A DNA stretch of 64,000 nt from Cyanobium sp. ATX 6A2 (GTDB lineage: Bacteria; Cyanobacteriota; Cyanobacteriia; PCC-6307; Cyanobiaceae), in contig NZ_JAGQCU010000007.1 of the NCBI RefSeq assembly GCF_024346355.1, positions 62,001 to 126,000 on the forward strand, in the 5' to 3' direction. The notes under the pieces were generated by a model. That model searched no databases and was not told the DNA's origin. It was given only the letters and a program-made list of their open reading frames with translations. Shown here piece by piece: positions 54,080 through 62,261 of this stretch (the stretch's first letter is position 1; each line of letters opens with the position of its first letter). Made by a program: the position numbers and the translations under genes.

Positions 54080-54931
54080 TCAGCGGCGCCCCTCCGGTTC
54101 GCGCACCAGCAGCACCGGTGCCGGTGCATGTACCCGGATGTAGTCACTCACGGAGCTGCCCAGCAGCCGATCGAGATCCACCAGGGCCCTGGCCACCACA
54201 GGCCGCCTGTCCTGGGAGGCAATCACCAGCAGGTCGGCGTTCATCTCCTCTGCAGCCGCACACACCGTGCGCCCGATGTCGGCCCCGGTGCGGTGCAACG
54301 GCTTGAGCGTGACCCCGTAGCCGCGGGCCTGCTGCACCGCCTTGTCCAGCACCGCGTCGGCCGGTGAGCGTCCACCGCGTGAGGGGGTGATGTCCTGGCG
54401 GGTCACATGCACGCCGGTGAGGCTGCCGCCAGGGATCTCGCGCACCAGATCGGTCGCCAGCCGCAGGGCGTCATCACCCACCCCTGTGCCATCCACCGTC
54501 ACCATCACCCGGTTGATGTGGCGCACGTAGAGGTCGTCACGCACCAGCAGCATCGGGCGGGTGGAGAGCTGGAAGACGTACTGGCTGGCGCTGTTGCCGA
54601 GGATGGACTGCAGCCGGTTGAGGCCCCGGGAGCCCATCACGATCAGATCGGCGTTGAGCTCCTCGGCCACCTGCAGCACCGTCTGCTTGGTATCGCCCTG
54701 GCGAATGATCGTGTTCACCTCGCTGGGGTTGAGCTGCAGGCGGCTCACGGCCTCGGCCACCAGTCCTGCCGCCTGCTGCCAGTGCTGCTGGAAATCCTCG
54801 CCTGCCTGCTCAGGCACCACATGCAGGAGGTTGAGGCGGGCCTGCCGCACCACGGGGATGTCGCGCAGCATGCGCACCATCTCCTCCACATGGCCTTTGC
54901 CGGAATCGGCGATCAGAACGTTGCGGAACAC
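54080..54931 (-). CDS. Tandem universal stress protein
   Basis: Protein of 283 residues made of two USP domains. The first has MFRNVLIADSGKGHVEEMVR with LNLLHVVPEQAGEDFQQHWQ and ADLIVMGSRGLNRLQSILGN then SASQYVFQLSTRPMLLVRD, the ATP-binding GxxG loop and a closing strand. The second has VMVTVDGTGVGDDALRLATD and ADLLVIASQDRRPVVARALV. The role is stress tolerance, with ATP binding suspected. Each domain likely pairs with the other. Its 3' end abuts psbM. Confidence 0.92.
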   Translation of the reverse strand: MFRNVLIADSGKGHVEEMVRMLRDIPVVRQARLNLLHVVPEQAGEDFQQHWQQAAGLVAEAVSRLQLNPSEVNTIIRQGDTKQTVLQVAEELNADLIVMGSRGLNRLQSILGNSASQYVFQLSTRPMLLVRDDLYVRHINRVMVTVDGTGVGDDALRLATDLVREIPGGSLTGVHVTRQDITPSRGGRSPADAVLDKAVQQARGYGVTLKPLHRTGADIGRTVCAAAEEMNADLLVIASQDRRPVVARALVDLDRLLGSSVSDYIRVHAPAPVLLVREPEGRR

Positions 54932-54992
54932 AGGGATAAGACCGGGCTCTGCGGCAGCCTATGGCGCTTGAGTGAATGTGCTCGGCGCCACC

Positions 54993-55460
54993 ATGCAGAC
55001 CGTGACGGAGTGTGGCGAATGGCTGCTGCAACGGCGGGTGTTGCCCCAGCACACCGATCACGCCGGAGTGATGTGGCACGGGTCCTATCTCGCCTGGCTG
55101 GAGGAAGCGCGTGTGGAAGCTCTGGCAGCGGCTGGGCTGGCCTACAGCGAGCTGTCGGCTCAGGGTCTGGAACTGCCGGTGGTGAGCCTGACCATCCAGT
55201 ACCGCCAAGCCCTGGTGCATGGCGATGCCGTGGAGCTGCGCAGCGCCGTGCTGCCCCGCCAGGGGGTGAAGCTTCCCTGGCTGAGCCGGTTTTATGGCCC
55301 ATCAGGGCAGCTGGCCGCCAGCGCTCGCGTGGAGTTGGTGCTGGTGGACCGGCGGGGCCAGCAGGCCGGCGCTGGTGGCCCGGGCTCAGGGCGTGTGCTG
55401 CGCCGATGGCCGCAGGATCTGGCCCGGGCCGTGGAGAGCCTGCAGCGCGGACCGGGATAG
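54993..55460 (+). CDS. Acyl-CoA thioesterase, 4HBT hot-dog family
   Basis: Protein of 155 residues from ATG 54993. It has RRVLPQHTDHAGVMWHGSYL with an Asp in the hot-dog active site (DHAGVMWHGSYL), then WLEEARVEALAAAGLAYSEL and VVSLTIQYRQALVHGDAVEL. It probably hydrolyses an acyl-CoA, perhaps 1,4-dihydroxynaphthoyl-CoA in the phylloquinone pathway, as cyanobacterial homologues do. This is inference. Upstream and downstream genes are not related. Confidence 0.82.
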   Translation: MQTVTECGEWLLQRRVLPQHTDHAGVMWHGSYLAWLEEARVEALAAAGLAYSELSAQGLELPVVSLTIQYRQALVHGDAVELRSAVLPRQGVKLPWLSRFYGPSGQLAASARVELVLVDRRGQQAGAGGPGSGRVLRRWPQDLARAVESLQRGPG

Positions 55461-55464
55461 GATC

Positions 55465-55478
55465 AGTACAGATGTACT
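55465..55478. promoter_or_regulatory. LexA-box-like palindrome before dprA
   Basis: AGTACAGATGTACT fits the cyanobacterial LexA consensus RGTACNNNDGTWCB at every position and has a near-perfect dyad. It lies 25-38 bases upstream of the dprA ATG and overlaps a possible -10 (TAGGAT, 55458-55463). A role in SOS control is inferred. Confidence 0.6.
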
Positions 55479-55502
55479 GGTGTGATGGGGGAGTTGATTC
55501 CG

Positions 55503-56663
55503 ATGCCCTCCCGGCCTTCCTGTTCTGAGCGTGTGCCGCGCAGTTGGTCACGCGATCAGCGGCTGTGGTGGTTGTTGTGGTCGGCCTGCCCCGGGCTGGG
55601 CTGGGTCAGCCTGCGCACCCTCGAGGCCCATGCCGGTTCCCTGGAGGCTGCCTGGCATGCCCCATTGGCGGAGTTGCCGCCCCTGCCCGGCCGCGGCCAG
55701 CAGGGGCTGGAGCAGCTCGATCGCTTTCGCCGCCGCTGGGGCGAGGCGCCCCTGGAGCGCTGGGCGCAGCAGGTGCAGGGTGGCCGCCAGGTGCTGCTGC
55801 CTGGCGACGGCGCCTCCCCGCAGCAGCTGGGCCAGCTGGAGCGGCCGCCGCTGGCCCTGCACTGGCAGGGCCGAGGCAGCCTCTGGCCCTGCCTGGCCTA
55901 TCGCCAGGCCGTGGCGGTGGTGGGCACGCGCCGCCCATCGCGCCATGGCCTGGCCATGGCTGAGGCTCTGGGCCGAGCCCTGGCGGCAGCCGGCTGGCCG
56001 GTGGTGAGCGGTTTGGCGGAGGGCATCGACGCCGCCTCTCACCAGGGCTGTCTGGCTGCGGGAGGTCGGCCCGTGGCGGTGCTGGGCACTCCCCTGGAGC
56101 GGGTCTATCCCCGTCATCACGCCGCCCTGCAGCGCCAGGTGGCCGAGCAGGGCCTGCTGATCAGTGAGCACCCTCGGGGTGCCTCCGTGCGGGCCGGCCA
56201 CTTCGCCTCCCGCAATCGGCTTCAGGTGGCCCTGGCGCGGGCCGTGGTGGTGGTGGAGTGTCCTGAGCGCAGCGGTGCCCTGCACTCCGCTCGCCTCGCC
56301 TGGCGGCAGCAGCTGCCGCTCTGGGTGGTGCCTGCCGATGCCGCCCGCGTCTCCGGCCGGGGCAGCAACCGGCTGCTGGGCGAGAGTGCCTCGGTGTTGC
56401 TCGAGCCTGCCGATCTGGTAACCCAGCTCGGCCCAGGGCCGCTCGCCCGCACGGCGGCCCGCCCGCGGCGGCCCGCCAGCCCAGCCCCAATGCCGGCGGC
56501 CGCGGATGGCGATCTGCTGCGGGCTCTCGGTGAGCGGGCCTCCCTGGAGGAGCTCTGCGGGGAGCTGCAGCAATCCGCCGGCAACCTGGCTCCCCGGCTG
56601 CTGGCCCTGGAGCTGGCGGGGCTGGTTCGGGCTGAGCCGGGTCTGCACTGGAGGCGGATCTAG
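55503..56663 (+). CDS. dprA: DNA processing protein DprA
   Basis: Protein of 386 residues from ATG 55503, preceded by GGGGGAG at a good spacing; an earlier ATG (55485) lacks such a site. The Rossmann-like DprA core is AVAVVGTRRPSRHGLAMAEA, VVSGLAEGIDAASHQGCLAA, GRPVAVLGTPLERVYPRHHA, then LLISEHPRGASVRAGHFASR and NRLQVALARAVVVVECPERS. An N-terminal SAM-like part and a C-terminal winged-helix-like DprA end (LLRALGERASLEELCGELQQ) are present. DprA loads RecA on incoming DNA. The LexA-like box suggests SOS control. Confidence 0.95.
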   Translation: MPSRPSCSERVPRSWSRDQRLWWLLWSACPGLGWVSLRTLEAHAGSLEAAWHAPLAELPPLPGRGQQGLEQLDRFRRRWGEAPLERWAQQVQGGRQVLLPGDGASPQQLGQLERPPLALHWQGRGSLWPCLAYRQAVAVVGTRRPSRHGLAMAEALGRALAAAGWPVVSGLAEGIDAASHQGCLAAGGRPVAVLGTPLERVYPRHHAALQRQVAEQGLLISEHPRGASVRAGHFASRNRLQVALARAVVVVECPERSGALHSARLAWRQQLPLWVVPADAARVSGRGSNRLLGESASVLLEPADLVTQLGPGPLARTAARPRRPASPAPMPAAADGDLLRALGERASLEELCGELQQSAGNLAPRLLALELAGLVRAEPGLHWRRI

Positions 56664-56686
56664 CCTGCTTCCCTGCCCACGCAGCC

Positions 56687-57661
56687 ATGCCAGCCGCCGC
56701 CATGACCTCTCAATGGCCCCCGCCGGCCGCTGGCCGCCCGGGCCCTGAGCCGCGCGGGCGGGCCGGTTCTCGATTTCAGGAGGTGCTGTCGGGCGCGACC
56801 CTCCTGGTCTGGCGGCGCCGGCAGCTGGCCCTGGGCGGGCGCACCGAGGACCTCGACTGGCTCCTGGATCTGATGGGCGGGCTGCGCTGGGCCGACCTCC
56901 AGCGACTGCGGCTGGCGCCGGAGCGCAACATTCAGCTGCAGAGCCCCCTGGCCAGCCTGGAAGCGCTGTGGCGGCGGCACCTTGACTTCCAGGAGCCCCT
57001 GCAGTACCTGGCGGGCCGCTGCCCCTGGCGGGATCTCATGCTGGCGGTGGCACCGGGGGTGCTGATCCCGCGTCAGGACACCGAACTGCTGGTAGAGCTG
57101 GCCGCGCGGCTGATTGAGCGGCCGCCAGCTGTCTGGGCGGATCTGGGCACCGGTTCCGGTTGCCTGGCCATCGCCCTGGCCCGCCTCTGGCCGCAGAGCC
57201 GCGGCGTCGCGGTGGATCTGAGCCCCGTGGCGCTGCGCCAGGCCGGCGCCAACGTGGAGTCCGCCGGCCTGGCGCAGCGGGTGGCGCTTGAGGCGGGCAG
57301 CTGGTGGCAGCCGCTTCAGCCCCTGTGGGGCCGGCTGGAGTTGGTGGTGGCCAATCCCCCCTACATCCCCACGGCGGTGTGGACCGATCTGGATCCTGTG
57401 GTGCGGGATCACGAACCCGCCCTCGCCCTCGACGGCGGGCCTGACGGCCTGCGGGAGCTCAGGGCCATCGTTACCGGCGCTGGCGCGGCACTGGCCCCCG
57501 GTGGTTGGCTGGTGCTGGAGCACCATCACGATCAGGGCGAAGCCGTGGCTGCCCTGCTTGCTGCCGCCGGCCTGGAGGAGGTGCAGAGCCATCCGGATCT
57601 GCAGGGTGTGCAGCGCTTCGCCTCCGCCCGCATTCCGCCCAGCCGCCATGATTCCGCCTGA
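56687..57661 (+). CDS. prmC: Release factor glutamine methyltransferase PrmC
   Basis: Protein of 324 residues (ATG 56687, or 56702). It has the HemK/PrmC N-terminus (LQRLRLAPERNIQLQSPLAS, PLQYLAGRCPWRDLMLAVAP then VLIPRQDTELLVELAA), the SAM loop ADLGTGSGCLAIALARLWPQ and the catalytic VANPPYIPTAVWTDL. PrmC methylates Gln in the GGQ of release factors. Its 3' end overlaps the tsaC start by 14 bases, so both are probably translated together. The position of NPPY (for the substrate Gln) is typical. Confidence 0.96.
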   Translation: MPAAAMTSQWPPPAAGRPGPEPRGRAGSRFQEVLSGATLLVWRRRQLALGGRTEDLDWLLDLMGGLRWADLQRLRLAPERNIQLQSPLASLEALWRRHLDFQEPLQYLAGRCPWRDLMLAVAPGVLIPRQDTELLVELAARLIERPPAVWADLGTGSGCLAIALARLWPQSRGVAVDLSPVALRQAGANVESAGLAQRVALEAGSWWQPLQPLWGRLELVVANPPYIPTAVWTDLDPVVRDHEPALALDGGPDGLRELRAIVTGAGAALAPGGWLVLEHHHDQGEAVAALLAAAGLEEVQSHPDLQGVQRFASARIPPSRHDSA

Positions 57662-58313
57662 TCAATCCAGTCCATGGGGTTGCGGCCCCACTGGGGCCGG
57701 CCCCATGGGCCCGGTGCTGGCGGCTCCGGAGCTGGCCCTGCGGCTCCAGGGCGGGGCCGTGGCCCTCATGCCCACCGACACCCTGCCGGCCCTGGCGGCC
57801 CGCCCGGAGCATGCCGCGCAGATCTGGGCCCTCAAGGACCGCCCCGCCCACAAGCCCTTGATTCTGATGGCCGCCGATCTGGAGCAGTTTCAGACCGTGC
57901 TCGGTTCCCCCTGGCGGCGGCAGTGGCTGGAGCTGGCGGACCGCGGCTGGCCGGGAGCCCTCACGCTGGTGTTGCCAGCCCAGGGGGCCTGGGTGCACTG
58001 GCTCCATCCCGGAGGCCAGGATCTGGGACTGCGCATCCCCGCCTGTCACCAGGCCAGGCAACTGCTGCGCCTGAGCGGGCCGCTGGCCACCACCAGTGCC
58101 AATCCCTCGGGTCAGCCTGCCGCCACCACCGCGGGGCAGGCCCGGCAGCTGTTTCCTGACCTGCCGGTGCTGGCGCCGCTGTCCTGGCCGGCGGCCGCTG
58201 GCCAGGCCAGCACCGTGCTGGCCTGGCGGGACTGTGAGCGCGGTGGCAGTGGCCGCTGGAGCCTGTTGCGCGCCGGTGCTTTCCTACCGGCAGACCTGCA
58301 ACTCGAGAGCTGA
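57648..58313 (+). CDS. tsaC: Threonylcarbamoyl-AMP synthase (TsaC/Sua5 family)
   Basis: Protein of 221 residues from ATG 57648 (ATG 57705 is an alternative). The YrdC core is ALRLQGGAVALMPTDTLPAL, AQIWALKDRPAHKPLILMAA, DLGLRIPACHQARQLLRLS and PLATTSANPSGQPAATT, with SANxSG as the diagnostic motif. It makes threonylcarbamoyl-AMP for the t6A modification of ANN-reading tRNAs. It overlaps prmC by 14 bases and its stop overlaps the small membrane gene (TGATG). Probably translated as part of prmC-tsaC. Confidence 0.95.
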   Translation: MIPPDQSSPWGCGPTGAGPMGPVLAAPELALRLQGGAVALMPTDTLPALAARPEHAAQIWALKDRPAHKPLILMAADLEQFQTVLGSPWRRQWLELADRGWPGALTLVLPAQGAWVHWLHPGGQDLGLRIPACHQARQLLRLSGPLATTSANPSGQPAATTAGQARQLFPDLPVLAPLSWPAAAGQASTVLAWRDCERGGSGRWSLLRAGAFLPADLQLES

Positions 58314-58468
58314 TGGCGGCGCTGGTGTTCGTGCTGCTAATCACGATGGCTACCTATGCCTGGCTGGCCACCCCTTTCATCGAGGTGGGTACCGGCGTGC
58401 TCCAGGGGGCCTGGCTGCTCTGGCTGCCGCTGCTGGCCCTGCTCTGGCTGCTGGCCGGTCGCGACTGA
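58313..58468 (+). CDS. 51-residue membrane protein coupled to tsaC
   Basis: A short protein starting MAALVFVLLITMATYAWLAT, then PFIEVGTGVLQGAWLLWLPL and a LLALLWLLAGRD end, giving two hydrophobic spans. Its ATG overlaps the tsaC TGA (TGATG), which supports translation. I recognise no named family, but a gene of this size often follows tsaC in picocyanobacteria, to my memory. Confidence 0.6.
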   Translation: MAALVFVLLITMATYAWLATPFIEVGTGVLQGAWLLWLPLLALLWLLAGRD

Positions 58469-58575
58469 AGGGCCCCAAGACCTGAGACGGCCGTGACAGT
58501 GCCCGTGCTGGGTCCGGCGGGGCCTCAGGTGTGCTGCAACACCCCTATGGTTCCCAACACTCTGCCGCTCGGTTC

Positions 58576-59898
58576 ATGGTCCGACGCCGCCGGCTGATTG
58601 CGGCGAGCCTGGTGCTCCTGGGGTGGTGCTTCAGCCTGCTGCTCCACCTGGGGCTACCGGCTCTGGCGCAGTCTCCGCCCCAGTCCGCCCCGCAATCCAC
58701 CCCCCAGGCACCGCCGCGGCCGGAACTGCGCGGGGTGTGGCTCACCGCCAATGACATGCCGGTGCTGCGCGATCGGGAGCGCATGCGCGAGAGCGTGACC
58801 CGCCTGGCTGGGCTGGGCTTCAACACGCTCTATCCGGTGGTCTGGAACGGGGGGATCGCCTATTACCCCAGCGCCGTGGTTAAGAAACGTGAGCTGCAGG
58901 ACTTCACTTACCTCGGGTTGCAGGGGCAGGACGTGCTGGGCGAGCTGATCGCCGAGGGCCGGCGGCAGCGGTTGCTGGTGATCCCCTGGTTTGAATTCGG
59001 CTTCATGGCCGCCCCTGGCTCCGAACTGGCCCGTCGCCACCGCACCTGGCTCACCAGCAAGCAGGACGGCGGGCTCACCTCCATCAGCGCCGCTGGAGAG
59101 GTGAACTGGCTCAATCCCTTCCGGCCGGAGGTGCAGCAGCTGATCACCGATCTGGTGCTGGAAGTGGTGGGCACCTACGGCGCCGATGGCATCCAGTTCG
59201 ACGACCACATGACGCTGCCGCGGGAGTTCGGCTACGACTCCTTCACCACCGCCCTCTACCGCCGCGAAACCGGCAGGAACCCACCGGCCAATCCGGCGGA
59301 TGCCGCCTGGGTGAAGTGGCGCGCCGACAAGATCACGGCGTTCATGGACCAGCTCAGCAAGGCCGTGCGGGCACGGCGGCCCGGGGCGATTGTGTCGATC
59401 TCCCCCAATTACTACGACTTTGCCTACAAGCTCCAGCTCCAGGACTGGCTGACCTGGGTGCGGCGGGGCATCGCCGATGAGCTCCTGGTGCAGATCTACC
59501 GGCCCGATCTGCCCAGCTATTCCCCCCATCTTCTGCGTCCTGAGGTGCAGGAGTCACGTCGGCGGATTCCCACCGCCATTGCCATCCTCAGCGGTCAGCG
59601 CAGTCGCCCCACCCCCATGGGCCTGATCCAGGAGAAGGTGGTCGCCAATCGGCAGGCTGGCCTGGGGGTGGCCTTCTTCTACCTCGAGAGCCTGTGGGAG
59701 CTGGGACCGGAGTCACCGGAGCAGCGCCAGGCTGCCCTGGCCAGGCTGTTCGCCGCCCCCGCGCCCCGTGTTGCGGGCCCGCCACCAGCGTCGCCGCGCG
59801 CACCGCTTGCTCCACCGCCCCCACCACCGCCGCTGGGGTCCCTGCCGCCTGCCCGTACCCCAGTTCCCCATCTGCCTCAGACCCTGCAAGGGGTCTGA
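58576..59898 (+). CDS. Family 10-like glycosylhydrolase (GHL10/DUF187), exported
   Basis: Protein of 440 residues from ATG 58576. A signal peptide (MVRRRRLIAASLVLLGWCF followed by LPALAQS) shows export. It has the (beta/alpha)8-type PELRGVWLTANDMPVLRDRE, YPVVWNGGIAYYPSAVVKKR, LVIPWFEFGFMAAPGSELA, INWLNPFRPEVQQLI-like and YGADGIQFDDHMTLPREFGY core of GHL10. These enzymes are thought to act on polysaccharides in the periplasm or outside. The C-terminal 50 residues are Pro-rich (ASPRAPLAPPPPPPPL). Its stop is in an 11-base inverted repeat. Confidence 0.88.
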   Translation: MVRRRRLIAASLVLLGWCFSLLLHLGLPALAQSPPQSAPQSTPQAPPRPELRGVWLTANDMPVLRDRERMRESVTRLAGLGFNTLYPVVWNGGIAYYPSAVVKKRELQDFTYLGLQGQDVLGELIAEGRRQRLLVIPWFEFGFMAAPGSELARRHRTWLTSKQDGGLTSISAAGEVNWLNPFRPEVQQLITDLVLEVVGTYGADGIQFDDHMTLPREFGYDSFTTALYRRETGRNPPANPADAAWVKWRADKITAFMDQLSKAVRARRPGAIVSISPNYYDFAYKLQLQDWLTWVRRGIADELLVQIYRPDLPSYSPHLLRPEVQESRRRIPTAIAILSGQRSRPTPMGLIQEKVVANRQAGLGVAFFYLESLWELGPESPEQRQAALARLFAAPAPRVAGPPPASPRAPLAPPPPPPPLGSLPPARTPVPHLPQTLQGV

Positions 59899-59901
59899 GG
59901 C
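59874..59901. repeat. 11-base inverted repeat at the end of the GHL10 gene
   Basis: GCCTCAGACCC (59874-59884) and GGGTCTGAGGC (59891-59901) are perfect complements around a 6-base loop. The GHL10 TGA (59896-59898) is in the right arm. It is a likely 3' hairpin but has no T-run. Confidence 0.7.
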
Positions 59902-59939
59902 GAGGGTCCGTTGAGGGTGTTGGCCTGGCGGCCCGAGGA

Positions 59940-60011
59940 AGCCGGCTAACGGATTTGAACCGATGGCCTTCGCTTTACAAAAGCGCTGCTCTACCGCTGA
60001 GCTAAGCCGGC
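59940..60011 (-). tRNA. tRNA-Thr (TGT)
   Basis: A 72-base tRNA on the minus strand. The acceptor GCCGGCT (60005-60011) pairs with AGCCGGC (59941-59947). The anticodon loop TTTGTAA gives TGT, and TTCAAAT is the T-loop. There is a mismatch at the top of the anticodon stem and one in the T-stem. CCA is not encoded. Confidence 0.93.
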
Positions 60012-60033
60012 GTGATCGTTCTCACAGGCTGAA

Positions 60034-60279
60034 TTATCCACCGCCGGCTCGCGCTGAGAGGGTCCACAGCAGCAGCTGGGTGCGGTTCTGGCAACCGGTC
60101 TTGGCCAGCAGGTTGGAGATGTGGCTTTCCACCGTGCGGGGACTCACCACCAGCGCGGCGGCGATGCCCTTGTTGCTGAGCCCCCGGCCGAGTTCCGCCA
60201 GCACCCGTTGCTCCGCTGGCGTGATGGTCGCGCTCCCGTCAACCCAGGTTGACGCTGGGGCGGTGGACAGGCTGGTCAT
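60034..60279 (-). CDS. Short LuxR-type HTH protein
   Basis: Protein of 81 residues with a GerE/LuxR DNA-binding domain: ITPAEQRVLAELGRGLSNKG then IAAALVVSPRTVESHISNLL and AKTGCQNRTQLLLW. There is no receiver or other sensing domain, so it may be a stand-alone regulator or an abridged response regulator. It is 20 bases downstream of minE on the same strand, so possibly cotranscribed with minC-minD-minE. Its targets are unknown. Confidence 0.9.
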   Translation of the reverse strand: MTSLSTAPASTWVDGSATITPAEQRVLAELGRGLSNKGIAAALVVSPRTVESHISNLLAKTGCQNRTQLLLWTLSARAGGG

Positions 60280-60299
60280 GGGGGTGGGAGGCGTCTCGC

Positions 60300-60632
60300 T
60301 CAGCCCAGGGTTGCCACGCCCTCGGAACCCTCCTCGGGTGCAGTCGCCGCAACACTCTGCCCAGGCTGCGGCATGCGGGCCCGGCGGATCGGCAGGTTGG
60401 CCACCAGTGCCGTGACCCGATCCTCGGTGGCCAGGCTCACGTCTCCCTCCTCCAGGTCGATCTCCACGTAGCGATTCACCACTTCCAGGATTTCCCGGCG
60501 CATCTGCTCCAGCAATTCCGGGTTGAGGTCGCTGCGGTCGTGGGCCAGCACGAGGCGCAGGCGCTGTTTGGCCGTGTCGGCGCTGGCCGGTTGGCGGCCC
60601 AGCAGTTTGTCGATCAGGTCGCGCAGGGTCAT
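60300..60632 (-). CDS. minE: Cell division topological specificity factor MinE
   Basis: Protein of 110 residues. It has [20 protein letters not shown] then [20 protein letters not shown], the MinD-binding and dimerisation parts, and a short C-terminal extension (PRARMPQP region, TAPEEGSEG). MinE makes MinD oscillate, so that MinC blocks the Z ring at the poles only. It is 4 bases after minD on the same strand. Confidence 0.96.
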   Translation of the reverse strand: MTLRDLIDKLLGRQPASADTAKQRLRLVLAHDRSDLNPELLEQMRREILEVVNRYVEIDLEEGDVSLATEDRVTALVANLPIRRARMPQPGQSVAATAPEEGSEGVATLG

Positions 60633-60636
60633 CGCC

Positions 60637-61455
60637 TCAGAAGATCTTGGTTTGCATCAGGCGGCCGATCCGGGCCCTGAGCCCCTGGCGCTCCTTGCTC
60701 GGGTCGATCAGGGGCACGTCTTCACCGCAGAGGCGACGGGCCACGTTGGTGTAGGCCCGGGCAGCCGGCGATCCGCCATCGCCGAGGGTGAGTGGCTCGC
60801 CCCGGTTGGTGCTCACGATCACCTGTTCGTCTTCCACCACCAGCCCAAGCAGAGGCAGGGCAAGGATGTCGGTGACGTCATCCACGGCCAGCATCTCCTG
60901 GCTGGCCATCATCTTGGGCCGCACCCGGTTCAGCACGAGCTGAATGGGCTTCACGCCCTCGCTGTTGAGCAGGCCGATCACCCGGTCGGCGTCACGCACC
61001 GCCGACACTTCCGGAGTGGTGACGACGATCGCCTCGGTGGCGGCAGCCATGGCGTTGCGAAAGCCGCCCTCGATTCCCGCCGGGGCGTCGATCAGCACGT
61101 AATCGAACTGTTCACCCACCATGGCGGCGATCTGGCGCATGTCCTCGGGCTTGAGCCACTCGAGCATGCGCGGGTTGCCCGCAGGCAGCAGGGCCAGATT
61201 CGGCTCCTGTTTGTGCTTCACCAGGGCCTGCTCCAGCCGGCAGCTGCCCGCCAGCACCTCCTGGGCGGTGTACACGATCCGGTTCTCCAGGCCCAGCAGC
61301 AGATCGAGATTGCGCAGTCCGAAGTCGGCGTCAAGCACGGCGGTTCTGGCGCCAAGACGCGCCAGGGCGATGCCGAGGTTGGCGGTGAGGGTGGTTTTGC
61401 CCACCCCTCCCTTGCCGGAACAGATCAGGATGTAGCGGCTGGACTGGGCGGTCAC
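60637..61455 (-). CDS. minD: Septum site-determining ATPase MinD
   Basis: Protein of 272 residues. The deviant Walker A is [20 protein letters not shown], followed by [40 protein letters not shown] and a C-terminal amphipathic part ([14 protein letters not shown]) that binds the membrane. MinD-ATP recruits MinC and MinE. Its ATG overlaps the minC stop by 4 bases (ATGA). The order is minC-minD-minE. Confidence 0.98.
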   Translation of the reverse strand: MTAQSSRYILICSGKGGVGKTTLTANLGIALARLGARTAVLDADFGLRNLDLLLGLENRIVYTAQEVLAGSCRLEQALVKHKQEPNLALLPAGNPRMLEWLKPEDMRQIAAMVGEQFDYVLIDAPAGIEGGFRNAMAAATEAIVVTTPEVSAVRDADRVIGLLNSEGVKPIQLVLNRVRPKMMASQEMLAVDDVTDILALPLLGLVVEDEQVIVSTNRGEPLTLGDGGSPAARAYTNVARRLCGEDVPLIDPSKERQGLRARIGRLMQTKIF

Positions 61456-62261
61456 GGCTGGGCCTGGGGTCGAGGCAGGTTAGGGCCAAAACGGCGCCCA
61501 CCCGATCTGGCCCCATCCCGATCGGGGGAATCAGGGCTCATGTTCAGGGGCCAGACCGGCGGGGCCGGGTCCAGACGGATGGCACCGTCCACCAGGGAGG
61601 CCTGCTCCGCCATCCCGGCCGCTGGGCTGTCCTCCGGGCCCCGGGCCACCGCGCCGGCGATGCGCAGCTGCAGGGGCCGCAGCTGCAGGGCCACGATCCG
61701 GGCCAGGGCATCACCCTTGCAGCCGGCATGGGCGATGCCCCGCAGCCGCCCCCACACCAGCACGTGACCGCCGGCACTCACCCGGGCCCCGGGGTTCACA
61801 TCGCCCAGCACCAGCACCGATCCCTCCGCTTCCAGGTGATCCCCCGAGCGCAGCGTGCCGCATTGCAGGCTGAGCGCCTGATGGCTGGGGTTGGGTGCGC
61901 TCTGCTCAGGGCCAGCGGCCAGGCCCTCGGGGCCGGGGGAGCAGGTCTGCAGCCCCACCGCCGCCGCCGCCACGCGGCTGCGGGGATCGGCGCTGCAGAC
62001 GGCAGTCAGCCTGACTCCACGGGCACCCAGCCGTTCCGCCAGGGCACGCAGCTCGCGCACCCCGAGCGGCCACTCCCCGGCCACCAGCGCGAGGTGTGCC
62101 GGCAGGGGTGCTCCGCCCAGCAGGCCGGCTGCGTCCAGAGCGCGCTCCACCAGCTCGCCCGCTGTGGCATCGCCACTCCGCAGCGGCAGCAGCAGCCATC
62201 CCGGTGCCCCCGGCCATTGAGGTCCGAGCACCACCGCTCCCATGGCCTCTGCCGGCATCAA
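61452..62261 (-). CDS. minC: Septum site-determining protein MinC
   Basis: Protein of 269 residues (ATG 62261, or 62243). The N-terminal part is variable. The C-terminal MinC domain is LQCGTLRSGDHLEAEGSVLV then LGDVNPGARVSAGGHVLVWG, RLRGIAHAGCKGDALARIVA and LRPLQLRIAGAVARGPED, a beta-helix that binds MinD and FtsZ. It inhibits Z-ring assembly. It overlaps the HD gene stop and minD start with 4-base overlaps on each side. A Pro/Arg-rich C-terminal tail (about 40 residues) is long for the family. Confidence 0.9.
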   Translation of the reverse strand: MMPAEAMGAVVLGPQWPGAPGWLLLPLRSGDATAGELVERALDAAGLLGGAPLPAHLALVAGEWPLGVRELRALAERLGARGVRLTAVCSADPRSRVAAAAVGLQTCSPGPEGLAAGPEQSAPNPSHQALSLQCGTLRSGDHLEAEGSVLVLGDVNPGARVSAGGHVLVWGRLRGIAHAGCKGDALARIVALQLRPLQLRIAGAVARGPEDSPAAGMAEQASLVDGAIRLDPAPPVWPLNMSPDSPDRDGARSGGRRFGPNLPRPQAQP

